11,154 bases of DNA from CAZJQD01 sp964548165 [NCBI: uncultured bacterium] (GTDB taxonomy: Bacteria > UBA8481), in assembly GCA_964548165.1 (NCBI GenBank), contig CAZJQD010000066.1, positions 4,613 through 15,766 on the forward strand. The letters are read 5' to 3'. Each line of letters begins with the position of its first letter. Position 1 is the stretch's first letter. This document shows, one piece after another, positions 1 through 7,174 of the stretch. The notes under the pieces are model-generated. The model searched no databases and was not told where the DNA came from. It saw only the letters and a program-made list of their open reading frames with translations. The translations under genes and the position numbers were made by a program.

Positions 1-2
1 CG

Positions 3-683
3 CACGACTTGCCCCGCGCGTACGTCTTGACGCGCGCGTACGTCTTGACGCGCGCTCACGATGCCTGGACCCGCCGTCGCCTGGCCGCGGCGATCGCGGC
101 CGTCAGCGTGCCGACGGCGCCCGAGTCCGCCTGGCAACTCTTGCGCGACCTGGCGGCTGCGGCCGGTGAACCCGAGCTGGCGCGCCAGGCCGAGCGGGAC
201 CGCCAGGCCGAGCGGGACCGCCAGGCCGAGCGGGCGCGCCAGGACGAGCGGGCGCGCCAGGACGAGACCGCTCGGACCAGCGCGGGATTGTCCGAGTCCC
301 GGGGCGGCGCGGTGATGTCGCCTCTGCCGGGTTCGCCGGACGGTCCGCCCGCGGCGGTTCCAGGGATCGAGCCAGGACCCATGTCGCTGCCCGGGAGGAA
401 TGTGGTCGTCTCGGAAACCCGCGCTTCGGCGACTTCGCTCGTGCCGGTGGCCGCCGATGCCGCGCGTGGTGCGCCTGCGTTTTCCCGGCGATTCACCATC
501 GCGGGCCGCCTACCCCTGGCTCGTCGCGCCTGGGTCAGCGCCGCGCTGGCGAGCGCGGGATTCTCGACGCGGCCCGATGCGGAGCAGATCGTCGCCTGGA
601 CGGATGGACCTCTCACGGATCGGCGGCTCGCATGGCTGGACCGCCTTGGCCGACACCCGGACCTGGCGGGAGCGGCGCGATGA
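3..683 (+). CDS. Unrecognised protein, C-terminal part, with 6-residue repeats (5' end outside window)
   Basis: I do not recognise this protein. The frame is open to the left edge, so the visible part (about 227 residues) is probably the C-terminal portion of a longer protein; a TTG at 9 is the only nearby start and is unconvincing. GC-ending codons and an ATGA overlap with the next gene support it as real. It begins with two exact copies of RAYVLT, then a helical Ala/Arg-rich stretch, then five copies of a charged unit RQAERD/RQDERA, a Pro/Gly-rich linker, and an Ala/Arg/Leu-rich C-terminal domain of about 65 residues containing two Trp. No membrane segment or enzyme motif is visible. Its place two genes before the tail-anchored protein that precedes fliA suggests a flagellar or motility-related role, which is inference only. 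Confidence 0.6.
   Translation, partial: HDLPRAYVLTRAYVLTRAHDAWTRRRLAAAIAAVSVPTAPESAWQLLRDLAAAAGEPELARQAERDRQAERDRQAERARQDERARQDETARTSAGLSESRGGAVMSPLPGSPDGPPAAVPGIEPGPMSLPGRNVVVSETRASATSLVPVAADAARGAPAFSRRFTIAGRLPLARRAWVSAALASAGFSTRPDAEQIVAWTDGPLTDRRLAWLDRLGRHPDLAGAAR
15..54 (+). repeat. 18-bp tandem repeat, two exact copies plus a partial third
   Basis: The unit CGCGCGTACGTCTTGACG occurs at 15-32 and 33-50, identical in both copies, and the following bases start a third copy. In the open frame it encodes RAYVLT twice, then diverges. The period is a multiple of three, so copy-number change would keep the frame. Confidence 0.85.
183..272 (+). repeat. 18-bp tandem repeat, five copies, coding
   Basis: Five consecutive 18-base units begin at 183, 201, 219, 237 and 255. 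The first two are identical (CGCCAGGCCGAGCGGGAC) and the others differ by a few bases. They encode RQAERD, RQAERD, RQAERA, RQDERA and RQDETA, a charged segment likely to form a helix or coiled coil. It has the same 18-bp period as the unrelated repeat at 15-54 in the same gene. Confidence 0.9.
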
Positions 684-1087
684 GCTGGCCGTTGGCGCGG
701 GGGCGTGACCAGGAACGCGGGCAGGCGATTCTCTTCATCCTGATCGCGTTGGTGGTCGGGTTCCTCGTCGGCGGGATTCGCTTTCTCAAGCTCGGCGACA
801 TCTCGTTCACGGCCAAGATGGGCGAGACCCTGCTCTGGGGCCTGGGATCGGCCGTCGTGGCGCTTCTCATGTCCGGCCTGGCCTCGCTCGTCATCAGCCG
901 GGCCGACCACCTGCCCCAGCCGAGGCGCCGCGAGGGAGCGTCCCGCGCCGTGGCGCCCGAGGAGCTCAGCGCCATCGAATCGGAGCTCCCGGAGCGCGAG
1001 AGGCCCGAGTTTGGCGGCGTTCACGGGCGTCCTCCGGAGGAGATGGCCGAGATGATCAGGAAAATGGCCGGGGGCGACGGGGTGTGA
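680..1087 (+). CDS. Small two-helix membrane protein, function unknown
   Basis: A 135-residue protein. The start is the ATG of an ATGA overlap with the preceding stop, so the two genes are translationally coupled; an in-frame upstream ATG at 632 would give a Gly/Pro-rich lead inside the previous gene and is unlikely. Two hydrophobic segments are clear, about residues 16-33 and 51-72, separated by a short loop with basic residues. They are followed by a soluble, charged tail of about 60 residues rich in Glu and Arg and ending with a Met-rich amphipathic stretch. No family was recognised. Its neighbours suggest an accessory inner-membrane protein of the flagellar cluster, without direct evidence. 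Confidence 0.75.
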   Translation: MSWPLARGRDQERGQAILFILIALVVGFLVGGIRFLKLGDISFTAKMGETLLWGLGSAVVALLMSGLASLVISRADHLPQPRRREGASRAVAPEELSAIESELPERERPEFGGVHGRPPEEMAEMIRKMAGGDGV

Positions 1088-1131
1088 TAGAGTCGGAAGC
1101 GGTGATCGAGTGACCCGCGTGGGCTGGAAAC

Positions 1132-2151
1132 ATGGCTGATCCGCAAACCCCGACCGCTTCCGCGGGACCTGTGGATTTGACCCCGACGCGTCGCCTGGTC
1201 GCCGTCAAGGCGGTCTTCAGCGGAGATTACAGCGGATCCCGCGGCGCCTTCCTCCTGGTACTCGATCCCGTCCTCATGAAGCTCGACCGCGTCCACGCCA
1301 TTGTCGCGAACGACAAGACGGAAGATCGGTTCCGCATCACCAACGATTGGCGGACGATCGAGGACGCGCTCGTCTCCGCCAAGCTTCACGGCCAGGCGAT
1401 CGTCGAGCTGTCGCGCGACGTCCAGAACTACATCCGCAAGGCCGTCCAGGACGAGGTGATGGAGCCGCTGGCGGAGGCCGTCGTCAACAACCAGAACAAT
1501 GACGTCCGCCGCATCCTCGGGGACGTCGTCTCGAAGGCGATCGCGGACGCGAACGTCCTGATCCAGGTGGCGATGGAGGCGGTCGTGCTGGAGGAAGCGC
1601 CGGCGGCCGCCGCGACCGTGGCGGCGCCCGAGGGCATGGAGCCGGCTCAGGCCCCATCGCTGGTGGGAGCCCCAACCGCGCCCACGACGCGCATCCGCGT
1701 CGATCCCATCCTCTCGCCCGTCTCTGGTATAGCGGCCAAGAACGTCCTTCCCGGGATGACGATGGTCGTGGAGGCAAAGGATCTCGGCGCGTCCCGGACC
1801 GCCGTGGCCAAGATCATGGCCCTCAAGATGCCGGGGGCGACCGGGAAGACGCAGTTCGAGGGGAAGGTGCTCGACGTGTCGCCGGGCGACTACGACCGGA
1901 TCACCATCACGATGGCGCTCTCTCCCGATGTCATCGGCTTCACGAATATCTCCGGCGAGCTCCGGGTCAAGGTCTCGGATGCGTCCATACGGCTCGCGGA
2001 AGCGAAGGGGGGCAGCTCGCCCGGTGCACGTGGCCTCGATGGGGGCCCCTTGCCTCCCGTCTCCACGAATCTTTTCCTCTGGGCCGCCTTCGGCATCTTG
2101 GCAATCATGGCTCTTCTGGCATACTTGGTCTTTGGCGGTATTATCGGCTGA
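1132..2151 (+). CDS. Tail-anchored two-domain protein of the sigma-28 operon, function unknown
   Basis: A 339-residue protein with no N-terminal signal. Residues about 20-155 form a mixed alpha/beta region with a helical part (ELSRDVQNYIRKAVQDEV). An Ala/Pro-rich linker follows (about 156-190). A second, beta-rich domain (about 191-290) starts with RIRVDPILSPVSGI and LPGMTMVVEAKD. A single hydrophobic helix lies at the very C-terminus (about 317-338), so the soluble part should face the cytoplasm with a C-terminal anchor. The stop overlaps the fliA start by one base (TGATG), implying translational coupling. Similar anchored proteins with an 'LSPVSGI..L.PG' motif seem to occur near sigma-28/FapA loci in other phyla, but that is from memory and I give no family name. 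A role in flagellar gene control or assembly is inferred. The start ATG follows a weak GGAAA. Confidence 0.8.
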   Translation: MADPQTPTASAGPVDLTPTRRLVAVKAVFSGDYSGSRGAFLLVLDPVLMKLDRVHAIVANDKTEDRFRITNDWRTIEDALVSAKLHGQAIVELSRDVQNYIRKAVQDEVMEPLAEAVVNNQNNDVRRILGDVVSKAIADANVLIQVAMEAVVLEEAPAAAATVAAPEGMEPAQAPSLVGAPTAPTTRIRVDPILSPVSGIAAKNVLPGMTMVVEAKDLGASRTAVAKIMALKMPGATGKTQFEGKVLDVSPGDYDRITITMALSPDVIGFTNISGELRVKVSDASIRLAEAKGGSSPGARGLDGGPLPPVSTNLFLWAAFGILAIMALLAYLVFGGIIG

Positions 2152-2939
2152 TGGCGCACGCGCTCGATAAGCTCTCCGACGAGGAGATCTGGAAGATCTA
2201 CAAGGACAGTAACGATCTCGAGGCCCGCAACGGGCTCATCGAGCGTTACGCGCCCCTGGTGAAGTACGTGGCCGGCCGCATGGCGATGAACATGCCGCCG
2301 CAGGTCGAGTTCGACGACCTGGTCTCCTACGGGATCTTCGGCCTCATCGACGCCATCGAGAAGTACGACCCCCAGCGCGGGTTCAAGTTCAAGACCTACG
2401 CAACGACGCGCATCCGGGGCGGCATCATCGACGAGCTCCGGGCCATGGACTGGATCCCGCGGTCGGTGCGGCAGAAGTCGCGACAGCTCCAGCACGTGTA
2501 CGCCGAGCTCGAGAACCGCCTGGGCCGCGCCGCGACGGATGCGGAGGTCGCCGGCGAGCTCGGCATGACCATGGACGACTTCGACCAGCTCGTCAACGAC
2601 GTCTCGGGCACCGCGGTGATCTCCCTCGACGACGTCTGGCACGTCGGGTCGGACGACGACGAGATCCAGATCGGGGACACGATCGCGGGGAGCGAGCGCG
2701 ATCACCCGAACTACAAGATCGAGCGCCAGGAAGTGAAGAACACGCTCATCGACGCGATCAAGCAGCTCCCGCCGCGCGAGAAGGAGGTCATCGCCCTCTA
2801 CTACTACGAGGAGTTGACGCTCAAGGAAATCGGGCTTGTCCTCGGTGTCACCGAGTCCCGCGTCTCTCAGCTCCATTCCAAGGCCATCTTTCGCCTGAAG
2901 GCCAAGCTGCAGAAGAACCGGGACGTCTTTGCCGGCTGA
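2151..2939 (+). CDS. fliA: RNA polymerase sigma-28 factor (FliA/WhiG family)
   Basis: A 262-residue alternative sigma factor directing RNA polymerase to late flagellar promoters in flagellated bacteria. Region 2 (about residues 29-106) contains FDDLVSYGIFGLIDAIEKYD, then RGFKFKTYATTRIRGGIIDE and the sigma-28-typical stretch LRAMDWIPRSVRQKSR. Region 3 spans about 107-165. Region 4 (about 205-256) contains LPPREKEVIALYYYEELTLK and a helix-turn-helix ending VTESRVSQLHSKAI. Length and domain order match FliA/WhiG. The ATG shares one base with the upstream stop and has no clear Shine-Dalgarno sequence, so translation is probably coupled. FliA is usually held by the anti-sigma factor FlgM, which is not seen here. 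The flagellar reading is supported by the FapA and SwrB-like neighbours. Confidence 0.97.
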   Translation: MAHALDKLSDEEIWKIYKDSNDLEARNGLIERYAPLVKYVAGRMAMNMPPQVEFDDLVSYGIFGLIDAIEKYDPQRGFKFKTYATTRIRGGIIDELRAMDWIPRSVRQKSRQLQHVYAELENRLGRAATDAEVAGELGMTMDDFDQLVNDVSGTAVISLDDVWHVGSDDDEIQIGDTIAGSERDHPNYKIERQEVKNTLIDAIKQLPPREKEVIALYYYEELTLKEIGLVLGVTESRVSQLHSKAIFRLKAKLQKNRDVFAG

Positions 2940-2955
2940 CGGGGGCGGTCGGCCC

Positions 2956-4692
2956 ATGCCGGCCGGAGGCGGTAAGGGCTCCAGCGGGGCGGGGGGCCGA
3001 GACGGGACGGACGCGCCCGCGGAGGCGCCGCGCTTCGAGTTCAAGGTCGAGGAGAGCCGTGTCTACCTGACGGTTCATCCCGCGGGTCTATCCGGCCAAC
3101 CGGCCACCAAGGACGACATCCTCATCGCCGCCCGCGGGCGCGGTTATACCGACATGGACAACGACGTCATCGGGGAACTCGTGGCCGCCGCCGACGGTCG
3201 GCCGCGATGCGTCGGCGTGTACGTGCCGAAGGCCGCGTCCGTGAACGTGCGCCTCACGAAAGACGACATGCAGGCCATTCTCGAGCTGGACCCGCCCGAT
3301 CCGGGCGGCAAGGCCGCGAGCGCGGACGACCTCCGGGCGCACCTCCGGGCGGCCGGCGTGATCTTCGGCGTGAAGGAGGATGTGATCCAGCGGCTTGCCG
3401 AGACCCCCGAGTACGGCGCGGACATCCTGGTGGCGGAGGGCCGGCCAGTGGAGCAGGGCGTCGACGGGTGGATCGATTACCAGTTCGAGCTGGAGCGGCA
3501 CATCCACCTGAAGCGCGACGAGGATTCCGATCGCGTCGACTTCAAGGAATTGAACCTCATCGAGAACGTCGTCGAGGGGCAGTTGCTGGCGGTGAAGAAG
3601 CATCCGACCCCGGGCGTCGCCGGCGTCACGGTCAAGAACGAGTACGTGGCGCCCAAGCCGGGGCGCGAGATTCACCTCCTGGTCGGCCGCAACGTCACGC
3701 TCTCGCCGGACGGCAACGAGGCCTTTGCCGCCACCAACGGCCTGCCGCTCCTCCTGGCCAACAAGGTCACCGTCTCGCAGGTCTACGTGGTGAAGGGCTC
3801 CGTCGGTCCCGCGACCGGGAACATCAACTTCCTGGGAACGGTCCAGGTCACCGACTCGGTCGAGGACGGATTCTCCGTCAAGGCCACCGACCAGGTGCTC
3901 ATCGCCAAGACCGTCGGCAAGGCCGAGGTCGAGGCCGGTGGCGACATCAAGGTGCGGGGGGGCATCATCGAGGGCAAGTGCGTCTCCGGCGGGTCGATCC
4001 GGGCCAAGTTCGTCCAGGAATCCACCATCGAGGCCAAGGAGGATGTCATCGTGGCCGAGGCGATCCTGCATTCGCACGTCAATAGCGGCAATCGGATCGT
4101 CGTGGGCATGGGTGGACGGAAAGGCACGATCGCGGGCGGACAACTCCGCGCCTGGCGGCTCGTGGCCTGTCGCGTCCTGGGCTCCCCGATGTCCACGAAG
4201 ACGACCGTGGATGTCGGGATCAATCCCAAGCTCCTCCAGCGCATGGAAGAGCTCCAGGCCGAGATCATCAAGGACCGGACCAACTTCGAGAACCTGAAGA
4301 AGGGGATGATGGCCCTCGAGGCCCTGAAGCAGCGCCTGGGCCAGCTCCCGCCCGACAAGCAGAAGATCCAGGACACGCTCGTCCTGGCCCAGAACTCCCT
4401 TCGCACCAAGCTCCAGGAGCTCGCCGGCGAGCTCAAGGATCTCCAGGCGCAGGCGGCGACGAAGGTCCAGGGGATGGTCTCGGTCTCGGAGGACGCCCAC
4501 CCCGGTGTCAAGATCACGATCGGGACCTCGGTGTATTACGTCAACAAGATGGACAAGTTCGTGACGTACAAGGAGGAGGGGAGAGAAGTGAGGCTCTTCC
4601 CCTACGAGGCGCCGAAGGGAGAGAAGACGAAGGGCGGCAAGGGAAAGAAGGACGGCGCCGATGATGAAGGCGGGGAGGAGGAGGCGCCATGA
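2956..4692 (+). CDS. fapA: FapA family protein (flagellar assembly protein A, DUF342)
   Basis: A large cytoplasmic protein of the FapA/DUF342 family, 578 residues from this start. A disordered Gly/Ala lead of about 25 residues is followed by the N-terminal FapA domain. A right-handed beta-helix-like core follows, with short repeating strands such as VKATDQVLIAKTVGKAEVEA, GGDIKVRGGIIEGK and the family-typical EAILHSHVNSGNRIVV. A long coiled coil (about 426-503) and a small beta domain containing HPGVKITIGTSVYYV come next, then a Lys/Glu-rich tail. Studied members help flagellar assembly or polar placement. The ATG at 2956 starts 16 bases after fliA; an in-frame TTG at 2929 overlapping fliA is possible but less likely. 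Its end overlaps the next ATG (ATGA). Confidence 0.93.
   Translation: MPAGGGKGSSGAGGRDGTDAPAEAPRFEFKVEESRVYLTVHPAGLSGQPATKDDILIAARGRGYTDMDNDVIGELVAAADGRPRCVGVYVPKAASVNVRLTKDDMQAILELDPPDPGGKAASADDLRAHLRAAGVIFGVKEDVIQRLAETPEYGADILVAEGRPVEQGVDGWIDYQFELERHIHLKRDEDSDRVDFKELNLIENVVEGQLLAVKKHPTPGVAGVTVKNEYVAPKPGREIHLLVGRNVTLSPDGNEAFAATNGLPLLLANKVTVSQVYVVKGSVGPATGNINFLGTVQVTDSVEDGFSVKATDQVLIAKTVGKAEVEAGGDIKVRGGIIEGKCVSGGSIRAKFVQESTIEAKEDVIVAEAILHSHVNSGNRIVVGMGGRKGTIAGGQLRAWRLVACRVLGSPMSTKTTVDVGINPKLLQRMEELQAEIIKDRTNFENLKKGMMALEALKQRLGQLPPDKQKIQDTLVLAQNSLRTKLQELAGELKDLQAQAATKVQGMVSVSEDAHPGVKITIGTSVYYVNKMDKFVTYKEEGREVRLFPYEAPKGEKTKGGKGKKDGADDEGGEEEAP
4672..4684 (+). promoter_or_regulatory. Strong ribosome binding site inside the fapA 3' end
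   Basis: The purine run GGGGAGGAGGAGG encodes the acidic tail of FapA and also lies four bases before the ATG at 4689. It supports that start for the small downstream gene and efficient reinitiation across the ATGA overlap. Confidence 0.7.
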
Positions 4693-5012
4693 GTCCTGAG
4701 CCCATCAACCTCCAGGTCAACATCCTCCAGACGCCGGAGGTTGCGCGCCAGACGTCGGCTCTCCAGCAGGTGGGCGCCCACCAGAAGATGGCGCAGGAAG
4801 CTCATCGCGCGAAGGAGTCCGAGAAGGCGCCGGAGACCGTGCCCATTCCCTCGGAGGCCGAGGAGGTGAAGCTCTCGAAGGACGGAAGCGGCCATGGGCA
4901 TGCGTTCCTGAAGCAACCGCGCCGAGAGGTCGAGGAGCAACCGGACGAGGCCCCGGAAGAGAAACATCAGGACGATCCGGGCAAGGGCGCCCGGATCGAC
5001 TTCACGCGATGA
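4689..5012 (+). CDS. Small charged, probably disordered protein downstream of fapA
   Basis: A 107-residue, highly charged protein rich in Glu, Lys, Pro and Gln, with no membrane segment or signal peptide and probably largely disordered. The N-terminus (INLQVNILQTPEVARQTSAL) could be a short amphipathic helix. The C-terminus ends GKGARIDFTR. From memory, small proteins encoded just after FapA in other phyla share this build: a helical, Gln/Glu-rich body ending in a G-x-x-I-D-hydrophobic motif. I cannot confirm homology here. The start is fixed by the ATGA overlap with fapA and a strong upstream purine run. The coupling suggests it works with FapA or in flagellar assembly; no function is known to me. 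Confidence 0.8.
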   Translation: MSPEPINLQVNILQTPEVARQTSALQQVGAHQKMAQEAHRAKESEKAPETVPIPSEAEEVKLSKDGSGHGHAFLKQPRREVEEQPDEAPEEKHQDDPGKGARIDFTR

Positions 5013-5064
5013 GGGTCCATGGGAGCGCGCGGGACCATGTCCCTGGAGCGCGGAGCGTGGTCGC

Positions 5065-5790
5065 GTGACGGGCGAGCTCTTCCTGGCGTCGGTGCTCTTC
5101 GCCGCGGGTTGCTCGGTGACCGTCTATCTCCTGCTCGCGGCCCGGATGAACCGCCGCTCGAGCGAGTCCGGGAGATCGGACGATTTCGATCTCACGCCGA
5201 TCGAGACGCGGCTCTCGGACCTGGTGACGGACATGAACCGGGTGGCCAACAGCCACACCAAGGCGATCGCGGATCGTCGCGACGAGTTGAAGCGCGTCAT
5301 CGAGATGGCCAACGATCGCATTCGCCGCCTCAATACCCAGCTGGCCGACCTGGCGATCCTGGAGCAGAGAATCCGTGATCCCAGGCGGGCCGAGGAGCGT
5401 GTTCCCGGAGGCGGGAACGACGCGATGGCGGGCCAGGAGCCCTCCGAGCCCTCCCGGCGGTCTCCTCGGCGCGCCGCGCCGCGCGCCGCCGCGCCGAGCC
5501 GCGATGAGGATGGAGGCCCACCGAGGGACACGGTCGTGGAGGATGAGGCGGGCGCGGGATGGCCGGCGGCGTCCGCGCGCGGCCGCTCGCAATTGCCCGT
5601 GGACCGGGTTCTTCCGTCCGAGGGCGGGTCCTGGGTCTTCGAGGTGCCGCCGCCGGTCGATGGACAGGAGCGGGCGAGGGACATAGAATCGCTCGCCGCG
5701 GAGGGCCTGGCTCCCGCCGCGATCGCGTCCCGACTCCGGCTCCCGCTGTACGCGGTGGAACAGGTCCTGGGAGGATCAGGCCGCCACTGA
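5065..5790 (+). CDS. SwrB-like membrane-anchored coiled-coil protein with C-terminal HTH-like tail
   Basis: A 241-residue protein. A single N-terminal hydrophobic helix (about residues 5-26) is followed by a coiled-coil-type region (about 45-110, with LSDLVTDMNRVANSH and DELKRVIEMANDRIRRLNTQ) and a low-complexity Arg/Pro/Ala linker (about 115-195). A compact C-terminal segment (about 200-238) contains DIESLAAEGLAPAAIASRLR and then LPLYAVEQVLG, which looks like a helix-turn-helix. This layout matches SwrB (YlxL) of Bacillus, encoded right after its sigma-28 gene and involved in activating flagellar assembly and export. Similarity is by architecture and position, not close sequence identity. 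The start is a GTG, with GGAG nine bases upstream; no in-frame ATG precedes the membrane helix. Confidence 0.75.
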   Translation: MTGELFLASVLFAAGCSVTVYLLLAARMNRRSSESGRSDDFDLTPIETRLSDLVTDMNRVANSHTKAIADRRDELKRVIEMANDRIRRLNTQLADLAILEQRIRDPRRAEERVPGGGNDAMAGQEPSEPSRRSPRRAAPRAAAPSRDEDGGPPRDTVVEDEAGAGWPAASARGRSQLPVDRVLPSEGGSWVFEVPPPVDGQERARDIESLAAEGLAPAAIASRLRLPLYAVEQVLGGSGRH

Positions 5791-5865
5791 GATCGGTTCG
5801 CGGTCGGTTCCCATCGTGCCCGCGCGGATTTGCGTCGGCGACGAGCCAGGGCGCGCGGGATACTG

Positions 5866-5872
5866 GGAGGTG
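5866..5872 (+). promoter_or_regulatory. Near-perfect Shine-Dalgarno site of yebC
   Basis: GGAGGTG lies five bases before the ATG at 5878 and decides the start over an upstream in-frame position at 5830. The 87-base gap before yebC is the longest between + strand genes here and could hold a promoter, but no convincing -35/-10 pair was seen. Confidence 0.85.
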
Positions 5873-5877
5873 GAACG

Positions 5878-6621
5878 ATGTCCGGGCATTCCAAGTGGGC
5901 GACCATCAAGCGCAAGAAGGGGGCCACTGATCAGAAGCGGGGCGCCATGTTCTCGCGCCTGGCCAAGGAGATCGTCGTGGCCGCGAAGCAGGGCGGCGGG
6001 AATCCCGACGGCAACGTCCGCCTGCGCGCCGCGATCGATCGCGCCAAGGCCTCGTCGATGCCCGGCGACAATATCGAGAAGGCGATCCTTCGCGGGACGG
6101 GACAGCTCCCGGGCGTCGTGTACGAGGAGGTCACGTACGAGGGCTATGGACCGGGCGGCATCGCGGTCATCATCGAGTGCCTGACGGACAATCGCAACCG
6201 GACCACGGCGAGCCTTCGTCATACCTTCACCAAGAGCAACGGCAACCTGGCCGAGCACGGCAGCGTCAGTTATCTCTTTGCCCGGCAAGGAGTCATCGCG
6301 GTGGAACGCGGGGCGATCGGCGAGGAGGCGCTCATCGAGGCCGCGCTAGCCGCCGGTGCCGACGACGTCGAGGCGCAGGAGGATGTCTACCAGGTGAAGA
6401 CGTCCGCCGGGAGCGTGCACGAGGTGGCCGAGGCGCTGAAGAAGGCCGGCATCGCCGTGGCGTCCGCGGAGGTGGCGATGATCCCCGCGGTCTGGGTGAC
6501 TCCCGACGACCCCGTCGCGGCGCGAGCGGCAATGCGCCTCTTGGAACAGCTCGACGACGACGATGATGTCCAGAACGTGCACTCCAACTTCGAACCGTCC
6601 GCGGAACTCCTCGCGGAGTGA
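5878..6621 (+). CDS. yebC: YebC/TACO1 family translation factor or regulator
   Basis: A 247-residue YebC family protein, full length for the family. The N-terminus MSGHSKWATIKRKKGATDQK is the family hallmark. It continues with FSRLAKEIVVAAKQGGGNPD, then SMPGDNIEKAILRGTG, EEVTYEGYGPGGIAVIIECL, and the TDNRNRTTASLRHTF motif; the last domain contains DVYQVKT and a C-terminal NVHSNF. Members were long annotated as transcriptional regulators. More recent work ties YebC and mitochondrial TACO1 to relief of ribosome stalling, notably at proline runs. The cytoplasmic location is inferred from the lack of a signal. It lies 31 bases before ruvC, and yebC beside the Holliday-junction genes is a common bacterial arrangement. 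Start chosen by the strong Shine-Dalgarno site. Confidence 0.97.
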   Translation: MSGHSKWATIKRKKGATDQKRGAMFSRLAKEIVVAAKQGGGNPDGNVRLRAAIDRAKASSMPGDNIEKAILRGTGQLPGVVYEEVTYEGYGPGGIAVIIECLTDNRNRTTASLRHTFTKSNGNLAEHGSVSYLFARQGVIAVERGAIGEEALIEAALAAGADDVEAQEDVYQVKTSAGSVHEVAEALKKAGIAVASAEVAMIPAVWVTPDDPVAARAAMRLLEQLDDDDDVQNVHSNFEPSAELLAE

Positions 6622-6652
6622 CAAGGCCCTCGACGATGCTCGCTGATCTCCC

Positions 6653-7156
6653 GTGATCATCCTCGGCATCGACCCGGGGCTGGCCACGATTGGCTACGGC
6701 GTCATCGACGCCGGCGGCCCGGCGCGCTTCCACGTGGCTCACGGCGTCATCCGCACCCCGGCCGGGATACCGGTGACCGAGCGATTGAAGCTGGTGGACG
6801 ACGGGATCGGCACGATCCTCAGGAGGTACCGGCCGGAGCTGGTCGCGGTAGAGGAGCTCTATTTCTCCTCCAACGTCTCCACCGCCATCGTCGTGGCCGA
6901 GGCGCGCGGCGTGCTCCTCCTGGCGGCGGCGCGATCCGGGGCGCCGGTCGTTGAGCTGGCCCCGAACCAGGTCAAGCAGGCGGTGACCGCGAGCGGCCGC
7001 GCGGACAAGGCGGCGATGATGGAGATGGTGAGGATGCTCTTGAACCTCGAGGTTGTCCCGCGTCCCGATGACGCCGCCGACGCCCTGGCGATCGCCCTGG
7101 CGGCCGCGAACGCGCCCCGGTGGCAGGCCGCGATGCCCGGCGCCCCGCGCCGCTAG
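6653..7156 (+). CDS. ruvC: Crossover junction endodeoxyribonuclease RuvC
   Basis: A 167-residue Holliday junction resolvase that nicks four-way DNA junctions during recombination and repair. The four acidic catalytic residues are visible: D7 in MIILGIDPG, E67 in LVAVEELYF, and D140 and D143 in RPDDAADALAIAL. The conserved LAPNQVKQAV and GRADKAAM segments are also present, and length is normal. The start is GTG, supported because it places the IDPG strand at the usual position; no good Shine-Dalgarno is present. The GTG shares bases with the stop of a six-codon ORF (6636-6656), which might help coupling from yebC. ruvA and ruvB, often next in line, are absent; mqnA follows instead. Confidence 0.97.
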   Translation: MIILGIDPGLATIGYGVIDAGGPARFHVAHGVIRTPAGIPVTERLKLVDDGIGTILRRYRPELVAVEELYFSSNVSTAIVVAEARGVLLLAAARSGAPVVELAPNQVKQAVTASGRADKAAMMEMVRMLLNLEVVPRPDDAADALAIALAAANAPRWQAAMPGAPRR

Positions 7157-7174
7157 CCCGATGATTTCGCCCAT

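Noticed and set aside
56-1024. Long minus-strand open frame (322 codons)
   Set aside because: It is a GC-rich antisense shadow: the + strand genes have overlapping start/stop coupling and clear membrane helices, while the antisense product is Arg/Ala low-complexity with no motif.
2929-2955. TTG at 2929 as the fapA start
   Set aside because: It would overlap fliA and add only a short Gly-rich lead; the ATG at 2956 is a better start, though not proven.
3088-4500. Very long minus-strand open frame (470 codons) opposite fapA
   Set aside because: fapA on the + strand is firmly identified; the antisense frame mirrors its codon bias and has no recognisable domain. The same applies to the frame opposite fliA at 1890-3044.
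5465-5498. Nine-base inverted repeat (CTCGGCGCG/CGCGCCGAG)
   Set aside because: It lies within the Arg/Ala/Pro low-complexity linker of the SwrB-like gene, where GC-rich codons produce such palindromes by chance.
5791-5877. Possible promoter before yebC
   Set aside because: TTGCGT and GATACT are present but about 23 bases apart, too far for a standard promoter in an organism whose consensus is unknown.
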